Of a stretch of 35,102 nt of DNA, positions 25,442 to 34,387 are shown one piece after another. The notes beneath the pieces were generated by a model. The model was given only the letters and a program-made list of their open reading frames with translations. It had not been told where the DNA came from and searched no databases. The DNA comes from JAKPQE01 sp041397845 (lineage in GTDB: Bacteria > Pseudomonadota > Alphaproteobacteria > Rhizobiales > JAKPQE01): contig JAWKVW010000033.1 of NCBI GenBank assembly GCA_041397845.1, positions 1 to 35,102 on the forward strand. Reading direction: 5' to 3'. The position numbers were made by a program, and so were the translations under genes. Every line of letters starts with the position of its first letter. Positions within the stretch are counted from its first letter, which is position 1.

Positions 25442-27398
25442 ATGTGCGGTATTGCCGGTTTTCGACCTGAAGCGCGCGACGGACGCCGCCGGGCTGGAAA
25501 CGGTCGTTGCCGCCATGACCGACGCGATCGCCCATCGCGGCCCCGACGATGCCGGCCGCTGGGTTGACGCCGAGGCCGGTCTTGCCCTCGGCCAGCGCCG
25601 CCTTGCCATCGTCGATCTCTCGCCGGCCGGCCATCAGCCGATGTTCGGCCAGCGGTCGCCTCGTCATCGTCTACAACGGCGAGGTCTATAATTTTCGGGA
25701 CCTGCGCGCCGCGCTCGAGGCGGGCGGCCATCGGGTTTCGCGGCCATTCCGACACCGAGGTGATCCTCGAGGCCTGCGAGCGCGACGGCATCGCCGAGAC
25801 CGTCTCCCGCCTCATCGGCATGTTCGCCATGGCGATCTATGATCGCGAGACCGGCGAGCTGCATCTCGTCCGCGACCGGCTCGGCATCAAGCCACGCTTT
25901 ATCTTGCCCGCTTGGCGACACGCTGCTCTTCGGCTCCGAGCTGAAGGCCTTCGTGCCCATCCGGCCTTTGCCGGCACCGTCGATCGCGATGCGCTTGCCG
26001 CCTACCTGCGCTTTGCCTATGTGCCGGCGCCGATGAGCATCTGGCAGGGCGTCGAAAACTCGACGCCGGCACCATCCTGACCATCCGGCGCGATGGCACG
26101 GAAAGGCGCGAGACCTTCTGGTCGATGGCCGCAACCGCCCGCGCCGGTCTTGCCGGCCGGCTCGACCTGTCCGACGACGAGGCGGTGGCGCGGCTTGATG
26201 CGCTCCTCGGCGATGCCGTCCGCCGCCGCATGGTCGCCGACGTGCCGCTCGGCGCGCTCCTTTCCGGCGGCATCGATCTGTCCACCGCGCCGCCTCCTGA
26301 TGCAGGCATCGAGCGACCGGCCGGTGCGCACCTTCTCCATCGGGTTCGGTGAAGCCGGCTATGACGAGTCGGCTCATGCCGCCGCCGTTGCCCGCCATCT
26401 CGGCACCGACCACACCGAGCTGAAGGTGACCGCCCGCGACGCTCTCGACCTCGTCCCGCGCCTGCCGCAGATCTATGACGAGCCATTCGCCGATCCTCGC
26501 AGATCCCGACCTTCCTCGTTCCGAGCTGACCCGCCGCCATGTCACGGTGGCGCTGTCGGGCGATGGCGGCGACGAGCTTTGCCGGCTATAACCGGCACCT
26601 CTTTGCCGCAACGCTCTGGCCGCGCCTTGCCGGCGTGCCCCGGCCGCTGCGCCGTCTTGCCGCCACGCGCTTGCCGGTCCGGCGCCGGGCGCCTGGGACC
26701 GCCTCTTTGCGAAGCTGCCGCGCGCGCTCGCCCGGCCGCAGGCCGGCGACAAGCTGGCAAAGCTCGCCCGTGTCCTCGGCGAGGATTTCGCCGGCGCCTA
26801 TCGCCGGCTGGTCAGTCAGTGGGACGATCCGGCAGCCCTTCTGCGCGCCGGCAGCGAGCCGAACGGGCCCGTCTTTGACGAGAGCATCGCCGCCCTCGTC
26901 GCTGATCCGGTCGAGCGCATGCAGTACCTCGATACGGTCACCTATCTGCCCGACGACATTCTTGCCAAGGTCGACCGCGCCTCGATGGCCGTCGCCCTCG
27001 AGGTCCGCGTGCCGATCATCGATCATCGCGTCGTCGAGTTCGCCTGGGCCCTGCCGTCAAGGTTCCGTATCCGCGATGGCGAGACCAAATGGCTCCTGCG
27101 CCGGGTGCTTGATCGCTACGTTCCCCGCGACCTCGTCGAGCGGCCGAAGATGGGCTTTGCCATTCCGCTGGAAGCCATGGCTGCGCGGTCCGCTGCGCGA
27201 CTGGGCCGAGGCGTTGCTCGACGAGCGCCGCCTGCGCGAGGCTATTTCGATCCCGCACCGATCCGCGCCCGCTGGGCCGAACACCCGTCCGGCGCCCGCA
27301 ACAGGCAGCATGCTGAGCTCTGGGTGATCCTGATGTTCCAGGCCTGGCTGGAGGCGAAACTGGCCGGCCTGAGCCGGCGCATCGTCCAGCCAATGTAA
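25442..27398 (+). pseudogene. asnB: Asparagine synthase (glutamine-hydrolysing), disrupted by a dozen or more indels
   Basis: AsnB makes asparagine from aspartate, ATP and glutamine-derived ammonia. It opens MCGIAGF with the N-terminal nucleophile Cys2. The class II amidotransferase domain (IAHRGPDDAG, LGQRRLAIVDLSPAGHQPM, VIVYNGEVYNFRDLR) and the synthetase domain (VPLGALLSGGID, FSIGFGEAGYDES, YDEPFAD, LPDDILAKVDRASMAVALEVRVPI) follow. The span of about 652 codons equals a normal AsnB. Frame changes occur near 25461, 25655, 25738, 25893, 25912, 25949, 26060, 26295, 26496, 26519, 26577, 26685, 27186 and 27243. Most are single bases in homopolymers. Conservation between breaks argues for sequence error rather than decay. 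Confidence 0.82.
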
Positions 27399-27410
27399 CT
27401 GTCCTGTCTG

Positions 27411-28400
27411 GAGGGCCAGCCGCGGCCGCCGACCCGCAATCCCGGTGCCGGCCGCTCCTGCAGGATGTCGCGGCGGAACCGGAACAGCGCCGCTGGCCGC
27501 CCGCCGGTGCGTGACGACAACGCCCCGGTCGGCTCCACCAGCTCGGCGTTCTCGACCAGCCGGCGGAAGTTCTGCTTGTGCAGATGCCGGCCCGAATCGC
27601 CTCGACCGTCTGTTGCAGCTCGGTGAGCGTGAATTCCGGCGGCATCAGCTCGAACACCACAGGCCGGTATTTCAGCTTCGCCCGCAGCCGGCTGATCGCC
27701 GGGCAACGATCCGGCGATGGTCGAAACGCATCGGCCGGCCGAGCACCGGCAATGCGTCGCGGCCAAGCGCCGAGCGCCGCCGTCGCGCCGCGCTTCTTCC
27801 AGAAGCCCCGCCTCGTAGAGCAGTTCGTAGCGGTCAAGGGTGCGCTCCTCGTCCCACGGCGCCTCGTCCTCGCCAAAGGCGGCGCAGACGCACCTCGCGC
27901 GGCAGGGCCCGCGCCGGCGCCGCCCTGTCCGGCGCCGCCCGCGCCCAGTCGCGCAGCAACGGCAGGATGACGGCATCAAGCACGTCCGGCCGTCCCTCGC
28001 GCCAGTCCTCCCACGGGAAATAGCAATACCAGGGCCGCCACTGTGCCCCGAGCCGGGCGAGCGTCTCGTCGGGATCCGGGCTGATGTGGGTGAGCGCCAG
28101 ATAGCCGACCGAAAGCACATGCGGGCTGGTGTCGCCCGCTGTCGCGTGCCGGCCGCGGTCGCCGAAGGTGTAGAGCTGCTCGATACGGCCGAGCGGCAGC
28201 GCCGTCTGCTCCTCGACCCAGGAGCGCAGGCCGATTTCCAGCGTCCGGTGGGCGATCGGGTCGAACGGGCCGAATGGCAAGGCCTCCGCTGAATCGCTGA
28301 GCCCGTCCGGCGCGGTCACGAGAATCAGCGGCGTCAGCCGATCGACCGCGACGATCGCCGCATTGAGGCCGATTTCGATTGTCGTCCGCCGATGGCCCAT
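27411..28400 (-). pseudogene. nadQ: NadQ-type NAD regulator (Nudix domain + winged helix), frame-disrupted
   Basis: The intact first part from ATG 28400 (MGHRRTTIEIGLNAAIVAV) is a degenerate Nudix-like domain without a catalytic Nudix box. It includes RSWVEEQTALPLGRIEQLYTFGD and CYFPWEDW. The remainder is in other frames: DEAPWDEERTLDRYELLYEAG, then LKYRPVVFELMPPEFTLTEL and LHKQNFRRLVENAELVEPTG, ending RFRRDILQERPAPGLRV. The second half resembles the winged helix of NrtR/NadQ regulators. NadQ proteins (COG4111) are known repressors of nad genes in alphaproteobacteria. Frame changes lie near 27880, 27770, 27700 and 27590. No minus-strand stop occurs near the expected end, so 27411 is a nominal end. 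The start overlaps the phosphatase stop (TAATG). Confidence 0.75.
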
Positions 28401-28918
28401 TACGGCGCCTCCGCGCCGAGCGGCAGGTGAAAGGGTTCGCCTTCGAAGGCGTCGCGGCCGCGGCCGATCGACTGGATTGCCTTGACCATCCGGCCGCCGC
28501 GCTGGAGCGACTTGTCGGCAATCTCGACGAGGCGCAGGTTCGGCGTCGCCGTTGCCGAGCGGGCCCGCAGCGCCCGTGCGATGTCGAGCTCGTTCCGCTC
28601 CGGCGCGAGGTGGCAGGCAGCGATGAACGCCGCCGCCGTCGACCGGCTGATGCCGGCCCAGCAGTGAATGACCAGGGGCTCGTCGCGGCCGTGCCGGGAA
28701 ACGAAGTCGAGCAGCCGCTCGATGTGTTCGGCGCCCGGCGCGATGAGCCCCTGCACCGGCGCGACGATGTCGTTCATGCCGAGATAGAGGTGATCTGCCT
28801 CGGTGATCGAGGCCGGCCGCGCCACCGGCGTGCCGGTGTTGATCAGCGTGACGAGCCGCCGCGCGCCGGTCCGCTCGACGGTGTCGGGCACGCGGGAGAG
28901 CGGGCAGACGTGAAGCAT
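28400..28918 (-). CDS. Tyrosine phosphatase family protein (HCxxGxxRS)
   Basis: The 172-residue protein has the phosphatase signature VIHCWAGISRSTAA at about 81-94, matching HCxxGxxRS with catalytic Cys and Arg. The N-terminal half (RLVTLINTG, HLYLGMNDI) is the expected alpha/beta fold with an Asp in the general-acid region. No signal peptide is seen, so it should be cytosolic. Its substrate is unknown. Its stop overlaps the start codon of the NadQ-like gene, so the two are translationally coupled and may be functionally linked. A 91-base gap (28919-29009) separates it from the HD gene upstream. Confidence 0.85.
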   Translation of the reverse strand: MLHVCPLSRVPDTVERTGARRLVTLINTGTPVARPASITEADHLYLGMNDIVAPVQGLIAPGAEHIERLLDFVSRHGRDEPLVIHCWAGISRSTAAAFIAACHLAPERNELDIARALRARSATATPNLRLVEIADKSLQRGGRMVKAIQSIGRGRDAFEGEPFHLPLGAEAP

Positions 28919-29009
28919 GTCGGAGCGTCTCCGGCGACGGACGAATCAGGATGCGGCAATGATTGGCGAGGAATATGCGAGATGGCGCCGCCCGTCATCT
29001 GCCGGGCGA

Positions 29010-29614
29010 TTATGTCAGTTGTTTGAACCGTTCGAGAAAACTTTGTTCGGCAATGGCTGCGGCAACCGGCTGCAGGAGCCCGGCAAGCGCCGCATCGTCG
29101 CGTGAAAAGCCCCGCGGGCGGCCGAAGAACTTCGCCGCTTCCTCGTCGGCAAAGCCGGCAAGCTCCGTCGCCTCGAAGAAAGCCGCCACCCGGTCCGCCT
29201 TCTTGATCAGCCGGGTAATCTCTTCCGGCGTCTCGGCCGGCAACTGGCAATGCAGGTGGATGGCGCCGGCAAGACGCTTCTCGACGGCCTTGTAGTCGCC
29301 GCCGACCACCGCCTTGAACGGGCTGATCATGTCGCCGATGACGTATTCGGCCGCATCGTGCAGCAGCGCCGCCAGCTTCCAGCGCGTCTCGAGGCCGGGC
29401 TCGAGCACACCCGCCGCCCACTCGACGAGCAGCGAGTGCTGCGCCACCGAAAAGGCATGTTCGCCGGCCGTCTGCCCGTTCCAGCGGGCGACCCGCGACA
29501 GGCCGAGCGCGATGTCGTCGATCTCGACGTCGAGCGGCGAGGATCGAGAAGATCGAGCCGCCGCCCGGAAAGCATGCGCTGCCAGGCACGGAACGGGGTG
29601 GCGCGCGCGTTCAT
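29010..29614 (-). CDS. HD-domain hydrolase (YfbR-like), frameshifted near 29541
   Basis: From ATG 29614 the protein begins MNARATPFRAWQRMLSGRRL, then shifts frame at about 29541 and continues PLDVEIDDIALGLSRVARWN to the end. One extra G at 29540-29542 on the plus strand joins them into a protein of about 201 residues. Metal-binding features of HD phosphohydrolases are visible: EHAFSVAQHSLL, LLHDAAEYVIGD (HD pair) and the later IKKADRV Asp. The relatives include 5'-nucleotidases acting on deoxynucleotides, but the substrate here is not proven. The ATG overlaps the ygfZ stop (ATGA) and has GGAGG upstream. Confidence 0.8.
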
Positions 29615-30472
29615 TCCGCCTCCGTTTCCGCCGGCCAGGTGAAGGTCGCAAAGGCCGGCAGCGACAGCCGCACCTCGACGCCGTCCGCGATCATTGCCTC
29701 GCCGGCATCGATCGCAGCCTTTGCCCGGTCGAGCCGCACCAGCGCAAGCCCTTTCGTGCCGGCCGATGAGCCGAGCGAGCCGACCGGCTTGCCGCTGGCA
29801 ATGATCTCCGTGCCCGCCGTCGGCAGCGCCGCCGCGCCTTCGGCAAGAACGACCTGCCGCCGCGCCGTGCCGCGATGCTGCATCCGCGACACGACCTCCT
29901 GGCCGACATAACAGCCCTTCTTGAAATCGAGGCCGTTGAGGCAGTCCATGTCGACATCATGCGGAAAGACGTCGCCATAGTCGAAGTCCCGCCGCGCTTC
30001 CGGCACGCCAAGCCCGATCCGGTGCGCCTGCCAGACGTCGGCCTCGATCGCCGTCTGGCCGGCCGGAACAAGCCGCCTCGGCGACGGCGCGCCAGCCAAG
30101 CGCCGCGAGCCGGGGATCGCTGGCGGCGGCGACAACGCCCGTCGGCGCCGGTCCGTCAAAGCCGGCAAGGACGACGAGGTCCGACCTGGCGGCGATCTCC
30201 ACCTTGGCCCGCAGCTTGTAGAAGCCGAGCCGCTTGGCAAACTCCGCGACGCTGTCGAGCGGCAGGTCGATGAGGAACAGCCCGTCGACATGGAGGATCA
30301 GGAAGTCGAACAGGATCTTGCCCTGCGGCGTCAGCAGCGCGCCGAACCCCGAACCGGTCTCGGCGACGCGGTCGATATTGGCGGTCTGCAGGCCTTGCAG
30401 AAAATGGCCGGCCTCAGCGCCGGAAACGGCGACGATGCCGCGATCCTCGAGCCGTGCGAACTTGCCGGTCAC
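29611..30472 (-). CDS. ygfZ: YgfZ/CAF17-type folate-binding protein, frameshifted near 30072
   Basis: YgfZ proteins bind folate and help assemble or repair some [4Fe-4S] enzymes. The N-terminal half (MTGKFARLEDRGIVAVSGAE, LQGLQTANI, LTPQGKILFDFLI) is in one frame. The C-terminal half with the signature KKGCYVGQEVVSRMQHRG at about residue 183 is in another. The break is at about 30072: removing one base (or adding two) gives AVAEA-LVPAGQTAIEADVW and about 286 residues, as in the family. The link to iron-sulfur enzymes fits the NadA neighbourhood only loosely. It is the first gene of the ygfZ-HD-phosphatase-nadQ run. The 170 bases upstream (30473-30642) show no clear feature. Confidence 0.85.
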
Positions 30473-30642
30473 GCCGCTCTCCCTTCCCTTGTCGGTGAAT
30501 GCCCGCCGCCGAATCGGTGCCCGGCAGCAAAGGCGTGTCGGGTTCTAGGTAGGCGGCAGCCCCCGAGGCAAGGTGGCGGGGCACGGTGGAAGGACAGGAG
30601 CCTTGGCGAAGCGGCAGGAGAGGTGCGACGCCCCGGCGTCCG

Positions 30643-31089
30643 TCAGGCGCCGATGAGGGCACGGGCGCGCAGCGCGATGGCAATCGTGCCGGGGGTCGCA
30701 TCGACATCGTCGAGCGCCGAGCGATGGTACCAGCCGACGTCGGCCGCATCATCCCCGGCGACAGCGATGCCGCCGCCAAAGCGGCCGGCAAAGACGGCAA
30801 CGACGAAATGCCGGACCACGGCGCCGGCATCGTCGTTGCGGATGATCTCATGGAATTCGGCAAAGGCGAGCGCGCCGGCCGCAAGCCCGGTTTCCTCGAT
30901 GAGCTCGCGCCTGGCCGCGGCCTCCAGCGTCTCGCCGGGCTCGACATGGCCGCCGGGCAGGCTCCATTTGCCGATCATCGGCGCCTTGCCGCGCTTGACG
31001 AGCAGGAGTTCCTCGCCGCGCCAGAGTGCGACGCTGGCACCAAGGCGCGGCAGGACGGCAGCGACGGGAGGAGGTGATTGGCCGGTCAT
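30643..31089 (-). CDS. Nudix hydrolase
   Basis: The 148-residue protein contains the Nudix box between about residues 45 and 67 (GGHVEPGETLEAAARRE followed by LIEETG), matching GX5EX7REUXEEXGU with all catalytic Glu present. It is a small single-domain enzyme of the MutT/ADP-ribose pyrophosphatase-like group that hydrolyses nucleoside diphosphate derivatives; the substrate is unknown. The frame is intact and codon use is like its neighbours. It is separated from the upstream hypothetical gene by a candidate terminator, so it may have its own promoter. Confidence 0.88.
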   Translation of the reverse strand: MTGQSPPPVAAVLPRLGASVALWRGEELLLVKRGKAPMIGKWSLPGGHVEPGETLEAAARRELIEETGLAAGALAFAEFHEIIRNDDAGAVVRHFVVAVFAGRFGGGIAVAGDDAADVGWYHRSALDDVDATPGTIAIALRARALIGA

Positions 31090-31112
31090 CGTGCCGCGAT
31101 CATCACGGATTG

Positions 31113-31138
31113 CGAAAAAACCCGAAAGGGCCTTTTCG
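31113..31138 (-). terminator. Candidate Rho-independent terminator downstream of the hypothetical gene
   Basis: Read on the minus strand the sequence is AAAAGG-CCC-TTTC-GGG-TTTTTT. A CCC/GGG core with a four-base loop is flanked by an A tract and ends in six Ts. It lies 27 bases after the stop of the hypothetical gene (31165) and 23 bases before the Nudix start. The GC stem is short, so efficiency is uncertain. Confidence 0.5.
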
Positions 31139-31164
31139 TGATGGCGCCGGACCGGCGCGGCGTC

Positions 31165-31701
31165 TCAGGAGAAGAGTTCGTCGACCGCGTCCTGCGCGCT
31201 CGGCTGCGGCATGCGGTCGGCCGCATGGTCGACGCCGTCGGCATTGTTGATGATGCCGCTTGCCTTGTCGATGAGGGGGCGCAGCTCGGTCGAGACGAGA
31301 ATGGCGATCTGCTCCTGCGTGTTCGGCGCATCGGCGCCCTCGCCAAGCAGTTCCTGGACGCTCGTGACCCGCTCGTCGATCTCGGCAACGACATCGTCGA
31401 ATGCCGCCCGGACCACCGGGTGCGCGGCTTCGAAGGCCTCGATCGCCAGCGTCTTTTCCTTGAAGTTGGAATCGCGAAAATGCTGCTGGTAGCTTTTCGG
31501 CTGCCAGTCGAGAATGTCCTCGACACATTCCGGCATTGCCGGAAGCATCTCGAGGAGCATGATGATCTCGTTGAAATGGTTGAGGTAGTCGGTGGCGAGC
31601 CGGGTTGACGGATTGATGTTGGCGGCAATGAGCGCGTCCGGCGCAAACCGGTCGCCCGCATCCCTTGCCCCGCCATCGGTCATCAGTGAACTCGCCGTCA
31701 T
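31165..31701 (-). CDS. Conserved hypothetical protein of Rhizobiales
   Basis: I do not recognise a functional family for this 178-residue protein. It is predominantly helical and acidic, with no signal peptide or membrane segment. A central core (TRLATDYLNHFNEIIMLLEM, then ILDWQPKSYQQHF and FKEKTLAIEAFEAAH) looks conserved. The C-terminus (MPQPSAQDAVDELFS) contains a short motif of the kind used as a protein-interaction tail (NxxADGVD followed by QxxVDELF), which is speculative. It is divergent from the SRAP gene (89-base gap, 31702-31790), and its transcript probably ends at the terminator at 31113-31138. Confidence 0.7.
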   Translation of the reverse strand: MTASSLMTDGGARDAGDRFAPDALIAANINPSTRLATDYLNHFNEIIMLLEMLPAMPECVEDILDWQPKSYQQHFRDSNFKEKTLAIEAFEAAHPVVRAAFDDVVAEIDERVTSVQELLGEGADAPNTQEQIAILVSTELRPLIDKASGIINNADGVDHAADRMPQPSAQDAVDELFS

Positions 31702-31790
31702 CTGGTTATTGCCCGGTCCCTACCCATCTGCACCATAGCAATCCGGCGTTTCGAAAACCTTGACGACCATCGACTTCCGACGGAGGAGCC

Positions 31791-32552
31791 ATGTGTGGCC
31801 GATATAGCCTGACCGCCGCGCCAGAGGAGGTTCGCGCCCGCTTCGGCTATGTGGAACAGCCCAATTTTCCGCCGCGCTACAACATCGCGCCGACCCAGCC
31901 GATCGCCGTCATCTTCGCCGATGCCGGCGAACGCCATTTTGCCCTGGCGCGCTGGGGGCTGCTGCCGTCCTGGGTGAAGGACCCGGCCGCCTTTCCCCTG
32001 CTGATCAATGCCCGCTCCGAGACGGCCGCGACGAAGCCGGCCTTTCGCGCCGCGATGCGCCATCGCCGCTGCCTCATTCCGGCAAACGGGTTTTACGAGT
32101 GGGGGCCGGGGACGGCCGGCCGCCGGCAGCCCTACTGGTGCGCGCCGAAGGACGGCGGTCTCGTTGCCTTTGCCGGACTGCTGGAGACCTACGCCGATCC
32201 GAACGGCAGTGAAATCGATACCGCCGCCATCCTGACGACCGCCGCGAACCGTCGCCTGCGCCCGGTTCACGACCGCATGCCGGCGGTGATCCTGCCCGAG
32301 GACTTCGCTGCCTGGCTTGATACGGCCGGCGTCTCGCCGCAGGAGGCGGGCCGGATGCTGAAGCCGGCGAACGACGCGCTCTTCGAGCCGGTGCCGGTCT
32401 CCCTTGCCGTCAATCGCACCGGCAACGACAGCGCCGCCCTGCAGAAGCGTATCCCGCCGCCGGCACCGCCCGATGGCGAGGCGCCGATCACCGCCCCGAA
32501 GCTGAAGCGCGGCCGGGGAAAGAAGGACGACGGCCAGTTCGACCTCTTTTGA
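31791..32552 (+). CDS. SOS response-associated peptidase (SRAP/YedK/HMCES family)
   Basis: SRAP proteins crosslink covalently through Cys2 to abasic sites in single-stranded DNA and protect them. The 253-residue protein begins MCGRYSL with the catalytic Cys2. It continues with RYNIAPTQ, ARWGLLPSW, NARSETAATKPAF (the active-site Asn), PANGFYEW (the Glu) and VHDRMPAVI (the His). The basic C-terminus after residue 220 is an unstructured tail typical of alphaproteobacterial members. GGAGGAG lies just upstream of the ATG. No LexA-like site of the alphaproteobacterial GTTC-N7-GTTC type was seen in the short upstream region. Confidence 0.93.
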   Translation: MCGRYSLTAAPEEVRARFGYVEQPNFPPRYNIAPTQPIAVIFADAGERHFALARWGLLPSWVKDPAAFPLLINARSETAATKPAFRAAMRHRRCLIPANGFYEWGPGTAGRRQPYWCAPKDGGLVAFAGLLETYADPNGSEIDTAAILTTAANRRLRPVHDRMPAVILPEDFAAWLDTAGVSPQEAGRMLKPANDALFEPVPVSLAVNRTGNDSAALQKRIPPPAPPDGEAPITAPKLKRGRGKKDDGQFDLF

Positions 32553-32556
32553 CGGT

Positions 32557-33006
32557 TCAGGCCGACGGCTTTGCCGACGGATCGAGCCAGCGCGAGAAAT
32601 TCAGCCGTTCCTCGAATTCATAGCCAAGCGAGCGATAGAACGCCGCGACGGCGGCATTGTCGGTCCGCACCATCAGATTGAGCTTCCAGACGCCGCGGTC
32701 CTTCAGCCAGCGCTCGGCCGCCGCCATGATTTCGCGGCCGAGACCGTCGCCCTGCCGCGCCGGGTCGACGGCGACGTAGTAGACCGCGCCGCGATGGCCG
32801 TCATGCCCGGCCATCACCGCCGCGACGATCGCCCCGTCCGCCATCTCGCGGCCGACGAGCACCGTCGCTTCCGCCGACTGCCGCGCAAAGGCGATGTCGC
32901 GGCCGGGATCGTTCCACGGCCGGGTCAGCCCCGCCCGCGTCCAGAGGCCGATGACCGCGTCGACGTCGGCATCGGAAATATCGGAAATCAGCAGCCGCTC
33001 GCTCAT
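32557..33006 (-). CDS. GNAT family acetyltransferase (YpeA-like)
   Basis: From the ATG at 33006 (GGGAG six bases upstream) the protein is 149 residues. The frame is open to 33087, but the extra 27 residues are not family-like. The acetyl-CoA loop is VDPARQGDGLGREIMAAAE (R/QxxGxG/A), followed by LNLMVRTDNAAVAAFYRSLGYE, typical of the YpeA group. Members acetylate unknown substrates. It is convergent with the SRAP gene with a four-base gap. Confidence 0.87.
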   Translation of the reverse strand: MSERLLISDISDADVDAVIGLWTRAGLTRPWNDPGRDIAFARQSAEATVLVGREMADGAIVAAVMAGHDGHRGAVYYVAVDPARQGDGLGREIMAAAERWLKDRGVWKLNLMVRTDNAAVAAFYRSLGYEFEERLNFSRWLDPSAKPSA

Positions 33007-33229
33007 CTGAGGCTCCCGCTCGGGCATCCTGCCGCCGGCCGGATGTCCGGCGGTTGAAACATGCACAAAAGCCAGACGCCGGAGCACGCCTGCCGCCGCA
33101 GTCTCTATGCGGCATGCTCCGCCTGGAAGCGCGCGGGTCTATCAGACGATGGCAGGGCCGGCAATGGACTGAATGCCGCGACGGCGCGAGCCGTCCCGGC
33201 ACCCTTCCGGAACGTCTGTCGGCGGGCGA

Positions 33230-34387
33230 TCAGCTCCAGCCGCCGTTGCGGCCCCGGTAGAAGATGTGCTGGCCGATCTTGTCGAGGCGCAGCAGCGTGC
33301 GCGACCAGCGCGGCTTCACATAGGTCGCGTGGTAGTGCGTCGCGCCGCCGACGTCGGTGATGTAGGCCGCGCCGTTGAGCACGCGATCGGCGACGTCCTG
33401 GGCAATCTGCCAGGCGTCGGCGTCGCGGATGCGGTCCTTGTAGCCGTCGCAGGCGAAAGAGAACTGGCAGCGGTTGCGCCAGCTCTTGTTCTGGTAGACG
33501 ACGCCGCAGATCGAGTTCGGGTAATGCACGTTGGCGACCCGGTTGAGGATCACCTGCGCGACAGCCACCTGTCCTTCGACCGGCTCGCCGCGGGCCTCGA
33601 AATAGACCGCCGTCGCAAGGCAGGTCCGTTCCGTGTCCGAGATTGTCAGGTTCGAGATCGCCTGTTGCGCCGGGCTCTCGCCCGGCATCGTACCGACGGC
33701 GGCGAGCGCCATCATGTAGCCGGGCAGCGGCTGGTATTTCGGCTTTTTCTTCGGAATGGCGACGAAGGCCATCTGCGTCTCGCCGCGCGATGCCTTGGCG
33801 CCCTCGGCCGGCGCGGCGGCGGCAACGAGCGCCACCGGCGCCCCAAAGCTGGCCGAGGCGACCATGACGTTCTCGCGCCCGATCGCGATCGAGCCGGTGA
33901 AGGCGAGCGGCGGCAGCGCGCTCGTCTCGGTCCGGTCGATGACACTGGAAAGGTCGAAGACGGCGCCGGCGACGGGCAGGTTGTAGCCCCGGCTGCGCGG
34001 CAGCGCCCGCGTCATCAGGAGGTCGCCCTTCGCCGCCCGGTTGACGACCGGATAGGCAAGCCCCGGCGTGCGCTCGATCGAGCCGGTGATGTCGCCAACG
34101 ACCGCCGTGGCGGTGCCGTCGGCCCCGGCGATCCGCGGCATGGCGACGTCGCGCGGCAGGGCCGGGCTCTGGAAGGCAAAGCTCGGCTTGTGCTCGGAGA
34201 TCTCGGGCGTTGCCACGAGGAAAGTGCGCCAGCGCTCCTCGGCCGGTCCGGAAAGACCGATGAGGCTGCCGACATCCTGCAGCGCGATCCGCTCGGCGCT
34301 GCCAAGGAACATCGCAATGGCGAGAAGATAGGGGGCGAGTGCCTGCCAGAACGGCGGCCGTTTCGACGACGGTCGTACGCGAACCAT
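33230..34387 (-). CDS. Cell wall hydrolase, SleB family
   Basis: From ATG 34387 (AGGAG eight bases upstream) the protein is 385 residues. An N-terminal membrane anchor or uncleaved signal (about 13-30, ALAPYLLAIAMFLGSA) is followed by a variable linker region. A C-terminal hydrolase_2 (SleB) domain follows from about residue 250 (CLATAVYFEARGEPVEGQ, with the catalytic Glu). It continues AQVILNRV, YPNSICGVVYQ, QFSFACDG and THYHATYVKPRWS. SleB proteins cleave peptidoglycan glycan strands. In non-sporulating alphaproteobacteria they are thought to act in envelope remodelling. The first part of the 223-base gap downstream (33007-33229) shows no gene. Confidence 0.9.
   Translation of the reverse strand: MVRVRPSSKRPPFWQALAPYLLAIAMFLGSAERIALQDVGSLIGLSGPAEERWRTFLVATPEISEHKPSFAFQSPALPRDVAMPRIAGADGTATAVVGDITGSIERTPGLAYPVVNRAAKGDLLMTRALPRSRGYNLPVAGAVFDLSSVIDRTETSALPPLAFTGSIAIGRENVMVASASFGAPVALVAAAAPAEGAKASRGETQMAFVAIPKKKPKYQPLPGYMMALAAVGTMPGESPAQQAISNLTISDTERTCLATAVYFEARGEPVEGQVAVAQVILNRVANVHYPNSICGVVYQNKSWRNRCQFSFACDGYKDRIRDADAWQIAQDVADRVLNGAAYITDVGGATHYHATYVKPRWSRTLLRLDKIGQHIFYRGRNGGWS

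Noticed and set aside
24443..27398. Programmed frameshifting as an explanation for nadC and asnB
   Set aside because: There are far too many shifts in both directions, with no slippery-site pattern or downstream structure, and none is expected in these families.
31702..31790. LexA box before the SRAP gene
   Set aside because: No GTTC-N7-GTTC or similar direct repeat is present in the short upstream region.
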